From positions 248,001 through 312,000 of the forward strand of contig NZ_SMYO01000006.1 in NCBI RefSeq assembly GCF_004358205.1: a stretch of 64,000 nucleotides of DNA, in the 5' to 3' direction. The notes beneath the pieces are model-generated. The model did not search any database. It saw nothing but the letters and a program-made list of their open reading frames with translations, and was not told where the DNA came from. Of this stretch, positions 17,544 through 24,426 are shown piece by piece (the first letter of the stretch is position 1; every line of letters begins with the position of its first letter). The stretch is from Bacillus salipaludis. GTDB taxonomy: Bacteria; Bacillota; Bacilli; Bacillales_B; DSM-18226. Both the position numbers and the translations under genes were made by a program.

Positions 17544-18221
17544 ATGAATAAAGAAAAAATTCAAGCGATTGTCGAGGAAGTTGTAAAAGCATCGCTACAA
17601 GAATTAAAATTTGTGCCGATCGCAGCTTCAAATCGGCACATCCACTTGTCAGGAGAACATGTAGACCGATTGTTCGGCAGGGGTTACAAATTAACAAAAC
17701 TTAAGGAGTTATCACAGCCGAACCAGTTTGCTGCTAAGGAGACCGTTACACTGATTGGCCCTAATGGAAAAATCCAAAATGTCCGCGTCCTTGGCCCTTC
17801 CAGAGGAAAGACCCAAGTGGAGATATCCTTATTTGATGGCTTTACACTTGGGGTAAATCCCCCAATCCGTCAATCAGGTGATCTTAAAGGTTCAGCAGGG
17901 ATTACGATTCAAGGACCGAGGGGGCAAATCCAAATTCAAGAAGGGCTTATTTGTGCCGCACGGCATGTTCATATGCATCCAAGTGATGCTGAAAACTTTG
18001 GCGTTTCCGATGGCGATTATGTTCAAGTGAAAACACGGGGAGAGCGGGGAATTATTTTTTCCAATGTTCTTATTCGAGTTTCTCCCAAGTACAGGCTTGA
18101 GATGCACCTTGATCTAGATGAGGCCAACGCTGCCAATCTTAAAAATGGACAATTGGGAGAAATTGTTTCCATTGAAAGGAAAGGTGGTGGCCAATTAAAT
18201 GGATTTGAACGAAACGGTTAA
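17544..18221 (+). CDS. pduL: Microcompartment phosphotransacylase PduL
   Basis: 225 aa. After an amphipathic N-terminal helix (MNKEKIQAIVEEVVKASLQ), two PduL half-barrels follow, with metal-binding His residues in SNRHIHLSGEHVDRLFG and AARHVHMHPSDAENFG. It turns acetyl-CoA plus phosphate into acetyl-phosphate inside the shell, recycling CoA for the aldehyde dehydrogenase. The N-terminal helix looks like an encapsulation peptide. It lies 6 bases behind deoR and overlaps the next gene by 23 bases, indicating coupled translation. Confidence 0.92.
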   Translation: MNKEKIQAIVEEVVKASLQELKFVPIAASNRHIHLSGEHVDRLFGRGYKLTKLKELSQPNQFAAKETVTLIGPNGKIQNVRVLGPSRGKTQVEISLFDGFTLGVNPPIRQSGDLKGSAGITIQGPRGQIQIQEGLICAARHVHMHPSDAENFGVSDGDYVQVKTRGERGIIFSNVLIRVSPKYRLEMHLDLDEANAANLKNGQLGEIVSIERKGGGQLNGFERNG

Positions 18222-18921
18222 ACAAATTGTTCAGAAAGTAGTCGAAGATTACGTAAAGCAGCTATCACAACATCAGGGCAGGAAGCCGATTACCATTCTA
18301 TTAGGTTATCAAACTATAAATCAAACAGAAATTTTGGAAGCGGTTTCTACATTGCAACAGTCCTATGATGTTAAAGTACTTTTAACAAAGGAGTGGGAGC
18401 TGTCTGAACTGAACGAAACCAAGTACATTCTTATGGAAGATTCCACTCAACAGGCATTGATGGAGATCATTAACCAAACATCAATTTTGGTTATTCCGGC
18501 TGCGTCCTATCAGCTTTTAACAAAGCTTGCATTATCCATTGATGATGAAGCTGCCGTCTGGTTCACGATTCAAACCCAATTACTTGGGAAGCAGATTGTG
18601 ATTGCCAGTGATCAGGTTGAACCCAATGTTTATCAACAAATACTTGCACCACCATCCGTCCTGGAGCGTTTACAAGGCTATATTCGTCAAATCCAGACAG
18701 ATCAAGTGAAATGGGTACCATTACGGAAATTAGTCCAGACCGTTGAACAGCAAATGATAGATAACGAGGATAAGCAGCCTCTTATTTTAGGTAAACATAT
18801 TGAAAAAGCATATCAAGAAGGGTTAAAGGAAATTGCCACACCTTTTAAAAGCAGGATAACGCCTGTTGCCAAGGACCTTGCAAAAGAATTCAACATTAAA
18901 ATTAGTCCTCTAAGGGGGTGA
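18199..18921 (+). CDS. Unassigned microcompartment cargo-like protein, 240 aa
   Basis: The first 22 residues form an amphipathic helix (MDLNETVKQIVQKVVEDYVK) like those of the other cargo proteins. A Rossmann-like alpha/beta region follows (KPITILLGYQTINQTEI, YDVKVLLT, TSILVIPAASYQLLTKLAL, GKQIVIASDQVEP). The arrangement recalls flavoprotein-like (PF02441-type) or the hypothetical proteins of eut-type operons, but I see no decisive active-site motif. It sits between pduL and a BMC-P gene in a tightly packed operon, so it is probably lumenal. A redox or cofactor role is possible since no alcohol dehydrogenase is present; that is speculation. Confidence 0.75.
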   Translation: MDLNETVKQIVQKVVEDYVKQLSQHQGRKPITILLGYQTINQTEILEAVSTLQQSYDVKVLLTKEWELSELNETKYILMEDSTQQALMEIINQTSILVIPAASYQLLTKLALSIDDEAAVWFTIQTQLLGKQIVIASDQVEPNVYQQILAPPSVLERLQGYIRQIQTDQVKWVPLRKLVQTVEQQMIDNEDKQPLILGKHIEKAYQEGLKEIATPFKSRITPVAKDLAKEFNIKISPLRG

Positions 18922-18926
18922 AGCTT

Positions 18927-19226
18927 GTGATCATTGGAAAAGTGGTTGGATCGATTGTATCCACCACAAAAGCAGAGAAATTAGTCGGGAAAAAGCTTCT
19001 GATTGTTACACCGCTGGATATGAAAACGATGAAAGAGGACGGTAAAGCGCTTGTTGCGATTGATACAGTCGGTTCTGGAGAAGGTGAGGTTGTGTTAGTT
19101 GTCAGCGGCAGCTCCGCTAGGCAGACAGAAATCACCAATGGAGTCCCTGTTGATGCGGCAATTGTTGGGATTGTCGATCAAATTGAAATCGAAGGGGCGT
19201 TAACTTTCCTTAAAGGAGGTTCATAG
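18927..19226 (+). CDS. BMC-P pentameric vertex protein (EutN/CcmL family), first copy
   Basis: 99 aa. MIIGKVVGSIVSTTKAEKLVG, KLLIVTPLD, LVAIDTVGSGEGEVVLVVSGSSAR and DAAIVGIVDQIEI are the EutN/CcmL pattern. These pentamers cap the twelve vertices of the shell. GTG 18927 is preferred; a GTG at 18918 lies inside the AAGGGGG ribosome site and would overlap the previous stop. This is the longest of three BMC-P copies, with an extended C-terminus (IEGALTFLKGGS). Confidence 0.93.
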   Translation: MIIGKVVGSIVSTTKAEKLVGKKLLIVTPLDMKTMKEDGKALVAIDTVGSGEGEVVLVVSGSSARQTEITNGVPVDAAIVGIVDQIEIEGALTFLKGGS

Positions 19227-19228
19227 GT

Positions 19229-20647
19229 TTGCAGATTACCGAATCCGATATTAAAAAAATGGTAGAGCAGGTACTGCAGCAGTTAGGTACGCAAACAGTT
19301 CCACCAGAATCCGTAGATGAAGTCAGTCTCAGACATGGTGTGTTCACAACCGTTGATGAAGCGGCAGCTGCTGCAAAAACGGCATGGGAAAAGCTGAGGA
19401 AGCTCCCTATTGCTACAAGAAGAAGGATGATTGAAAAAATGCGCGAGGTCAGCCGTGAACATGCGGAAGACTTAGCAAAACTTGCAGTTGAAGAAACAGG
19501 CTTAGGAAGAGTAGAAGATAAAATTGCTAAAATCCTACTGGCCACGAATAAAACACCCGGGGTTGAGGATTTAGTCAGTACATCTTATTCCGGAGATAAT
19601 GGCCTGACCGTTGTGGAATATGCACCAATTGGTGTCTTTGGCTCGATTACACCGTCAACAAATCCAGCTGCAACAGTCATCAACAATTCAATTTCATTGC
19701 TCGCAGCGGGCAATACAGTGGCTTACAATCCACACCCAAGTGCAAAACGTGTTTCGATTAAAACCATACAGTTGCTAAATCAGGCGATTGTGGCTGCTGG
19801 TGGACCGGAAAATACCTTGACGTCTGTAGCAAGCCCTAATCTTGAAACGTCAACACAAGTAATGAACCATCCACTTGTGAATGCACTAGTGGTGACAGGC
19901 GGCGGTCCTGTCGTCAAAGCGGCGATGGCCGTCGGGAAAAAGGTCATTGCTGCCGGTCCCGGAAATCCTCCTGTTGTTGTTGATGAAACTGCAGTTATAT
20001 CAAAGGCTGCTGCCGACATTGTGAAGGGTGCAAGCTTTGATAACAATATTTTATGTACGGCAGAAAAAGAGGTATTTGTTGTAGATAAGGCCGCCAATAC
20101 CCTCAAAGCGGAAATGGTGAAGAATGGTGCAGTTGAAATTAAGGGTTATCAGCTTGAAAAAGTTTTGGAAAAAGTCTTGGTTAAGAAAAATGATAAGTTC
20201 TATCCAAACAGAGATTTTATTGGAAAGGATGCCACTGTCATCTTACAAGCTGCAGGTATCCAAGCAAATCCAAATGTAAGATTAATTATTGCTGAAACCA
20301 CAAAGGACCACCCGCTTGTAATGACTGAGATGCTGATGCCGATTCTGCCGATTGTTCGGGTTCCTGATGTTGATAAAGCGATTGAGCTTGCTGTTATAGC
20401 GGAAAAGGGAAATCGCCACACGGCGATTATGCATTCACAAAACATTACAAATCTAACAAAAATGGCGCAGGAAATCCAGGCGACAATTTTCGTGAAAAAC
20501 GGTCCATCTGTAGCAGGGTTAGGTTTTGAAAGTGAAGGCTTTACAACCTTAACTATTGCCGGACCAACAGGTGAGGGATTAACCTCTGCTCGAACTTTTA
20601 CCCGTCAGCGCCGCTGCGTTTTAGTAGATGGATTAAGAATTATATAA
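19229..20647 (+). CDS. CoA-acylating aldehyde dehydrogenase of the microcompartment (PduP/EutE family)
   Basis: 472 aa. The N-terminal helix MQITESDIKKMVEQVLQQLG is an encapsulation-peptide-like segment joined by a linker. The catalytic domain shows EYAPIGVFGSITPSTNPAATV, VVTGGGPVVKAAM, and Cys276 in SFDNNILCTAEKE. It oxidises acetaldehyde with NAD and CoA to acetyl-CoA. In this operon the acetaldehyde would come from deoxyribose-phosphate aldolase. TTG start behind AAAGGAGG, two bases after the BMC-P stop. Confidence 0.93.
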   Translation: MQITESDIKKMVEQVLQQLGTQTVPPESVDEVSLRHGVFTTVDEAAAAAKTAWEKLRKLPIATRRRMIEKMREVSREHAEDLAKLAVEETGLGRVEDKIAKILLATNKTPGVEDLVSTSYSGDNGLTVVEYAPIGVFGSITPSTNPAATVINNSISLLAAGNTVAYNPHPSAKRVSIKTIQLLNQAIVAAGGPENTLTSVASPNLETSTQVMNHPLVNALVVTGGGPVVKAAMAVGKKVIAAGPGNPPVVVDETAVISKAAADIVKGASFDNNILCTAEKEVFVVDKAANTLKAEMVKNGAVEIKGYQLEKVLEKVLVKKNDKFYPNRDFIGKDATVILQAAGIQANPNVRLIIAETTKDHPLVMTEMLMPILPIVRVPDVDKAIELAVIAEKGNRHTAIMHSQNITNLTKMAQEIQATIFVKNGPSVAGLGFESEGFTTLTIAGPTGEGLTSARTFTRQRRCVLVDGLRII

Positions 20648-20745
20648 AGTGGTGAAGTAGATTGCCAGAATTACAAGAAGTAGGTCAGAAGGAAACAAAT
20701 AAAAAGAAAAATACACTATCAAAGGTCCAAATAGGAGGAATAAAC

Positions 20746-21024
20746 ATGAGTCAAGAAGCATTGGGAATGATTGAAACAAAAGGATTAATCGGTGCAATTG
20801 AAGCAGCAGATGCGATGGTGAAGGCCGCAAACGTTACGTTAGTTGGCAGAGAGTTTGTCGGTGCTGGTCTTGTGACGGTTATGGTTCGCGGGGATGTGGG
20901 TGCTGTAAAGGCGGCAACTGAGGCTGGTGCTGAAGCTGCGCAGCGTGTTGGAACATTACTTTCTGTACACGTGATTCCACGTCCAAACAGCGAGGTTGAC
21001 GGAATTTTACCGAAAGCAGAATAA
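20746..21024 (+). CDS. BMC-H hexameric shell protein, first copy
   Basis: 92 aa, single BMC domain of the PduA/EutM type: [45 protein letters not shown]. The pore loop reads VGAGLV (Ala at the central pore position). ATG 20746 has a strong ATAGGAGGAA site. The frame is open back to a TTG at 20662 and would add 28 Lys/Gln-rich residues, but those do not belong to the domain. Such hexamers tile the shell facets and pass substrates through the central pore. Confidence 0.94.
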   Translation: MSQEALGMIETKGLIGAIEAADAMVKAANVTLVGREFVGAGLVTVMVRGDVGAVKAATEAGAEAAQRVGTLLSVHVIPRPNSEVDGILPKAE

Positions 21025-21035
21025 GGTGAATTCAA

Positions 21036-21863
21036 ATGGAACCGTCCATTGAAAACTATATTAAAAATCTTGTCAGAGATGTGATTTTACATCTGCAGTT
21101 TCGAAACGAACGGCAAACCTATGTGGTTGCCAATTGGAAAATGAACAAAACGATCGCAGAAGCAACTGAATTTTTTCAAAAATTGAAAGGCAGGCAGGAT
21201 GTAAAGGTTGTCGTTTGTCCACCGGCACCGATGTTATATCCCGTACAGCTCATGATCAAGCAGATTAAGAAGCCGATTGGTTTAGGTGGACAAAATGTCC
21301 ATTGGGAAGAAAAAGGTGCTTATACGGGTGAGATTTCTACAGGAATGTTGAAGGATGTTGGCTGCGAATATGCTATCATCGGTCATTCTGAAAGAAGACA
21401 GTACTTTTTAGAAGATGATGCAACAATTAACCGAAAAGTGAAAAAAGCCATAAAGGCTGGTATCATACCCATTCTTTGTGTGGGTGAAACATTGGAGGAA
21501 AAAAATCTTCTCCAAACGGAACAGGTGTTGTCCAGACAGCTTTTCGGAGCATTAAAGGGTATTGATATGAGTCAGTTAATTATTGCATACGAGCCAGTTT
21601 GGGCGATTGGTACAGGACAATCGGCAACAGCGGACCTGGCTGAGCAAACACACGCCTACATCCGTTCCGTGTTAAAGCAGTTGGTCGGGCATCGTGCCGA
21701 AACTATTTCGATTCTGTATGGAGGGTCTGTAAATGGTGAAAATGCAGCTGACTTCAGGAGCATGCCCAATATTGATGGCGTACTTGTTGGCGGTGCCAGC
21801 TTGAATGCATCATCTTTTGATGAAATCATTGATGTATTTGCCAAAGGAGAACCTAACATATGA
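21036..21863 (+). CDS. tpiA: Triosephosphate isomerase with N-terminal encapsulation-like helix
   Basis: 275 aa against about 250 for usual TPI. The barrel starts at VVANWKMNKT (catalytic Lys near residue 35), has IIGHSERRQYF (catalytic His), IAYEPVWAIGTG (catalytic Glu) and ILYGGSVNGENA with GVLVGGASL for the phosphate. The extra first 27 residues (MEPSIENYIKNLVRDVILHL and on) form an amphipathic helix like those on the other cargo. It would convert the glyceraldehyde-3-phosphate made by the aldolase to dihydroxyacetone phosphate inside the shell. It is probably a second TPI, distinct from the glycolytic one expected elsewhere. Confidence 0.92.
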   Translation: MEPSIENYIKNLVRDVILHLQFRNERQTYVVANWKMNKTIAEATEFFQKLKGRQDVKVVVCPPAPMLYPVQLMIKQIKKPIGLGGQNVHWEEKGAYTGEISTGMLKDVGCEYAIIGHSERRQYFLEDDATINRKVKKAIKAGIIPILCVGETLEEKNLLQTEQVLSRQLFGALKGIDMSQLIIAYEPVWAIGTGQSATADLAEQTHAYIRSVLKQLVGHRAETISILYGGSVNGENAADFRSMPNIDGVLVGGASLNASSFDEIIDVFAKGEPNI

Positions 21864-22315
21864 AAAAAGTTGCAATTGGCTGTGATCATGGTGGATACGA
21901 ACTTAAGGAATCCTTAAAAAAATATTTAACCGAATTAGGCTATGAATATCTCGATTTTGGCTGCCATGCAAAGGAATCAGTTGATTATCCGGATATTGCC
22001 TTTTTAGTCGGAGAAACCGTTGCCACAAACACTGATTATGTCGGTATCATGATTGATGGTGTCGGGATTGGCAGCGGTATGGTGTTAAACAAAATTCCAG
22101 GTATCCGCGCAGGAGTTTGCTGGGACCTATCCTCTGTGATAAACAGCCGCGAGCATAATAATGCAAATGTCCTTTCGATTGGGGGGCAGTTTATCGGTGA
22201 GGGCTTGGCTAAGCAATTAGTGAAGGCATGGCTGGAAACAGATTTTGTCGGCGGCCGCCACGATCGCCGTGTAACGAAAATTATGGAGATTGAGAGTCGT
22301 TTCTTACATCGCTAG
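21860..22315 (+). CDS. rpiB: RpiB/LacA-LacB-family sugar-phosphate isomerase, atypical active site
   Basis: 151 aa. IGCDHGGYELKESL, VDYPDIAFLV, SREHNNANVLSIGG and GGRHDRRV are RpiB signatures; the His of SREHNN matches the ring-opening His99 of E. coli RpiB. At the position of the catalytic Cys66 (normally ICGTGIG) this protein has Asp66 in MIDGVGIGSG, and the Thr is Val. So the isomerase base is changed and the substrate may differ from ribose-5-phosphate. It overlaps the TPI stop by 4 bases. It has no extra N-terminal helix, unlike the other enzymes, so it may be cytosolic or carried in by a partner. Confidence 0.85.
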   Translation: MKKVAIGCDHGGYELKESLKKYLTELGYEYLDFGCHAKESVDYPDIAFLVGETVATNTDYVGIMIDGVGIGSGMVLNKIPGIRAGVCWDLSSVINSREHNNANVLSIGGQFIGEGLAKQLVKAWLETDFVGGRHDRRVTKIMEIESRFLHR

Positions 22316-22330
22316 AAAGCGGGTTTTAAT

Positions 22331-22615
22331 ATGTTTGTAGCCAAAGTGATCGGGAATATGATCTGCACACATAAAAATGATAATTTAAGAGGTTTAAAGC
22401 TGATGGTAGTTCAACCAGTTGACGACCAATTAGAGGATAAAGGAAAACCACTTGTGGCTATTGATACGATTGGACAGTCCGGTGTGGGGGACCTTGTTTA
22501 CCTAGCTAAAAGTAAAGAGTCATCCATTCCGCTTGGCAAAGATTTAGTCCCTTCTGATGCAGGAATTATGGGAAATATTGAGTATTACAATGTGGAAAAG
22601 AGAACGGAGGAATAA
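22331..22615 (+). CDS. BMC-P pentameric vertex protein, second copy
   Basis: 94 aa, EutN/CcmL fold: MFVAKVIGNMICTHKNDNLRG, KLMVVQPVD, LVAIDTIGQSGVGDLVYLAKS, SDAGIMGNIEYYNV. It diverges clearly from the other two copies (SKESSIPLGKD in place of the usual GSSAR loop). Three different pentamers in one operon suggest mixed vertices or different conditions of use. Site AAAGCGGG upstream; it follows rpiB by 15 bases and precedes a BMC-H gene by 3. Confidence 0.9.
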   Translation: MFVAKVIGNMICTHKNDNLRGLKLMVVQPVDDQLEDKGKPLVAIDTIGQSGVGDLVYLAKSKESSIPLGKDLVPSDAGIMGNIEYYNVEKRTEE

Positions 22616-22618
22616 TAG

Positions 22619-22894
22619 ATGAGCAATGCTTTAGGAATGATTGAAACAAAAGGTTTAATAGGTGCAATTGAAGCTGCAGACGCGATGATGAAAGCGGCAA
22701 ATGTTTCTTTATTAGGAAAAGTTCAAGTTGGCGGCGGTTTGGTAACGGTTATGGTTCGCGGTGATGTTGGTGCGGTTAAAGCAGCAACCGAAGCGGGTGC
22801 AGAAGCAGCACAGCGCGTAGGCGAATTTTTATCCGTGCACGTGATCCCACGACCACATTCTGATATTGAAAAAATCCTTCCAGCAGCTAAATAA
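22619..22894 (+). CDS. BMC-H hexameric shell protein, second copy
   Basis: 91 aa, nearly identical through the core to the first copy ([49 protein letters not shown]). The differences cluster in the pore loop, VGGGLV here against VGAGLV there, and in the strand before it (LLGKVQ against LVGREF), and at the C-terminus. Gene conversion or recent duplication would explain the likeness. AGGAGG site before the ATG; its stop overlaps the next start. Confidence 0.94.
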   Translation: MSNALGMIETKGLIGAIEAADAMMKAANVSLLGKVQVGGGLVTVMVRGDVGAVKAATEAGAEAAQRVGEFLSVHVIPRPHSDIEKILPAAK

Positions 22895-23157
22895 TGAAGC
22901 TGGCAAAAGTCGTTGGAAATGTCGTATCAACGATTAAAACGTCTAGTCATCAAAACAAGAAGCTCATGGTTGTCATTCCTGTGGATGCGACTGGAAAAGA
23001 GTGCGGTGATGCAATGATTGCCATTGATCATTTTCATGCCGGGGTTGGCGATTATGTTCTTGTTATTGAAGAAGGCGGTTCGGCACGGGAGATTTTAGGT
23101 GATCCAGAGGGAGCATTTGATGCCGTGATTGCCGGAATCGTTGACCGAATACATTAA
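22894..23157 (+). CDS. BMC-P pentameric vertex protein, third copy
   Basis: 87 aa: [68 protein letters not shown]. It is the copy closest to the standard EutN/CcmL length. The start ATG overlaps the stop of the preceding BMC-H gene (TAATG), so the two shell genes are translationally coupled. Confidence 0.93.
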   Translation: MKLAKVVGNVVSTIKTSSHQNKKLMVVIPVDATGKECGDAMIAIDHFHAGVGDYVLVIEEGGSAREILGDPEGAFDAVIAGIVDRIH

Positions 23158-23172
23158 TGTGGGGTGAACACG

Positions 23173-23979
23173 ATGCAAATTGAAGCATTGGTTGAACAAA
23201 TTACCAATCAAATTTTACAACAACTAACCAATAAACAAGAATTAAATGAGGCGAAACCGACTCTTTCTGGAAATGTGAGTTATAAGGAAGGCCCTTCTTC
23301 AAATATTATCACAGGTCCAGCTGTTGCCCGTATGATCGACCACACTTTATTAAAGCCTGAAAGCACTAAGGAGCAGATTATTAAGCTCTGTGAAGAAGCA
23401 AAAGAGCATCATTTTGCTACGGTATGTGTCAATCCCTATTGGGTTTCAACTGCTGCTGCTGAATTGAAAGGATCTGGTGTGGGAGTCACAACAGTTGTCG
23501 GTTTCCCACTCGGCGCGACAAGTACGTTTGTTAAAATTGCCGAAACCCGTGATGCAATAGCAAATGGAGCAACGGAAATCGACATGGTCATCAATATTGG
23601 TGCACTTAAATCAGGTGATTTTGATGCGGTGAAAAAGGATATTGAAGGTGTTGTTCAAGCCGCTAAAGGCCATGCTCCTGTAAAAGTAATTATTGAAACT
23701 GGCCTTCTTGAAACAGAAGAGAAGAAAAAAGCTTGTCTTCTTGCAAAAATGGCGGGGGCAGACTTTGTTAAAACTTCTACAGGCTTCGGGCCTGGTTGTG
23801 CAACAGCTGAAGATATTAAGCTGATGCGCGAAACAGTGGGCCCGGAAATGGGTGTGAAGGCTTCCGCATGTGTAAGGGATTTAGATACGGCGAGAAAGCT
23901 GATCCAGGCTGGCGCAACAAGAATTGGTGCTAGCTCTAGTATTGCAATTATTACGGGTGGTAAAGGTACTGGGTATTAA
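23173..23979 (+). CDS. deoC: Deoxyribose-5-phosphate aldolase with N-terminal encapsulation-like helix
   Basis: 268 aa against about 220 for usual DeoC. The barrel begins at [44 protein letters not shown] and Lys200 in [10 protein letters not shown] (Schiff-base lysine) are present, ending [10 protein letters not shown]. The first 18 residues ([18 protein letters not shown]) form an amphipathic helix and a roughly 30-residue linker joins it to the barrel, as for encapsulated enzymes. It splits deoxyribose-5-phosphate into glyceraldehyde-3-phosphate and acetaldehyde, and is the likely signature enzyme. ATG 23173 with GGGGTGA is preferred to GTG 23164. Confidence 0.93.
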   Translation: MQIEALVEQITNQILQQLTNKQELNEAKPTLSGNVSYKEGPSSNIITGPAVARMIDHTLLKPESTKEQIIKLCEEAKEHHFATVCVNPYWVSTAAAELKGSGVGVTTVVGFPLGATSTFVKIAETRDAIANGATEIDMVINIGALKSGDFDAVKKDIEGVVQAAKGHAPVKVIIETGLLETEEKKKACLLAKMAGADFVKTSTGFGPGCATAEDIKLMRETVGPEMGVKASACVRDLDTARKLIQAGATRIGASSSIAIITGGKGTGY

Positions 23980-23993
23980 TATTGAATGAGTTT

Positions 23994-24014
23994 CTCCTAA
24001 ACTGGGTTTAGGAG
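23994..24014 (+). terminator. Hairpin closing the microcompartment operon
   Basis: Perfect 9-bp stem CTCCTAAAC/GTTTAGGAG with a TGG loop, 14 bases after the deoC stop. A T-run (CTATTTTTG) comes only about 15 bases later, so termination may be partial. Confidence 0.5.
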
Positions 24015-24040
24015 GAGCTCTAATCCTATTTTTGTAGAAT

Positions 24041-24054
24041 TGTAATCGCTTACA
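24041..24054. promoter_or_regulatory. cre-like (CcpA) site upstream of the small HTH gene
   Basis: TGTAATCGCTTACA, matching the cre consensus at all but one position, 22 bases before the ATG of the gene at 24076. Confidence 0.55.
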
Positions 24055-24075
24055 TATCTTAAGGAGATGAAGTGA

Positions 24076-24276
24076 ATGAACCCTATTGGCCAGCAGCTAC
24101 GGAAAATAAGAGTAAATCGTGAGATGGAAAGGGAAAAGCTTGCTTTACTGGCAGGAATTAGCGTTGAAACAATTGCTGCGATTGAAGAAGGGGAAATGGA
24201 TGTTCAAGTTTCAGCTTTATATAAGCTATCGGACGCGTTAAATTGTACATTTGCGATCGGGGATGTGTCGATTTAA
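24076..24276 (+). CDS. Small XRE-type helix-turn-helix protein, 66 aa
   Basis: A single HTH domain and nothing more: GQQLRKIRVNREMEREKLALLAGISVETIAAIEEGEMDVQVSALYKLSDALNC. It begins at ATG 24076 behind AAGGAGATG and carries its own terminator. It lies just after the microcompartment operon with a cre-like site between. It may be a small regulator of the neighbouring operon or of an unrelated process; the sequence does not say. Confidence 0.75.
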   Translation: MNPIGQQLRKIRVNREMEREKLALLAGISVETIAAIEEGEMDVQVSALYKLSDALNCTFAIGDVSI

Positions 24277-24289
24277 TCGGTTGATGTGG

Positions 24290-24319
24290 GCTCTTGGTTT
24301 AGACCAAGGGCTTTTTTTA
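24290..24319 (+). terminator. Terminator of the small HTH gene
   Basis: GCTCTTGGT/ACCAAGGGC stem (one G-T pair), 4-nt loop, T7. Confidence 0.85.
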
Positions 24320-24426
24320 TATTGGCAAATAAATAGGTTAAAGTGGAAAATAAATTTATATTTTACAACTTTTTCAGACCACTAGTTTAAAATAAACAAG
24401 TATAATATCCTCATCGGAGGTTCTAT

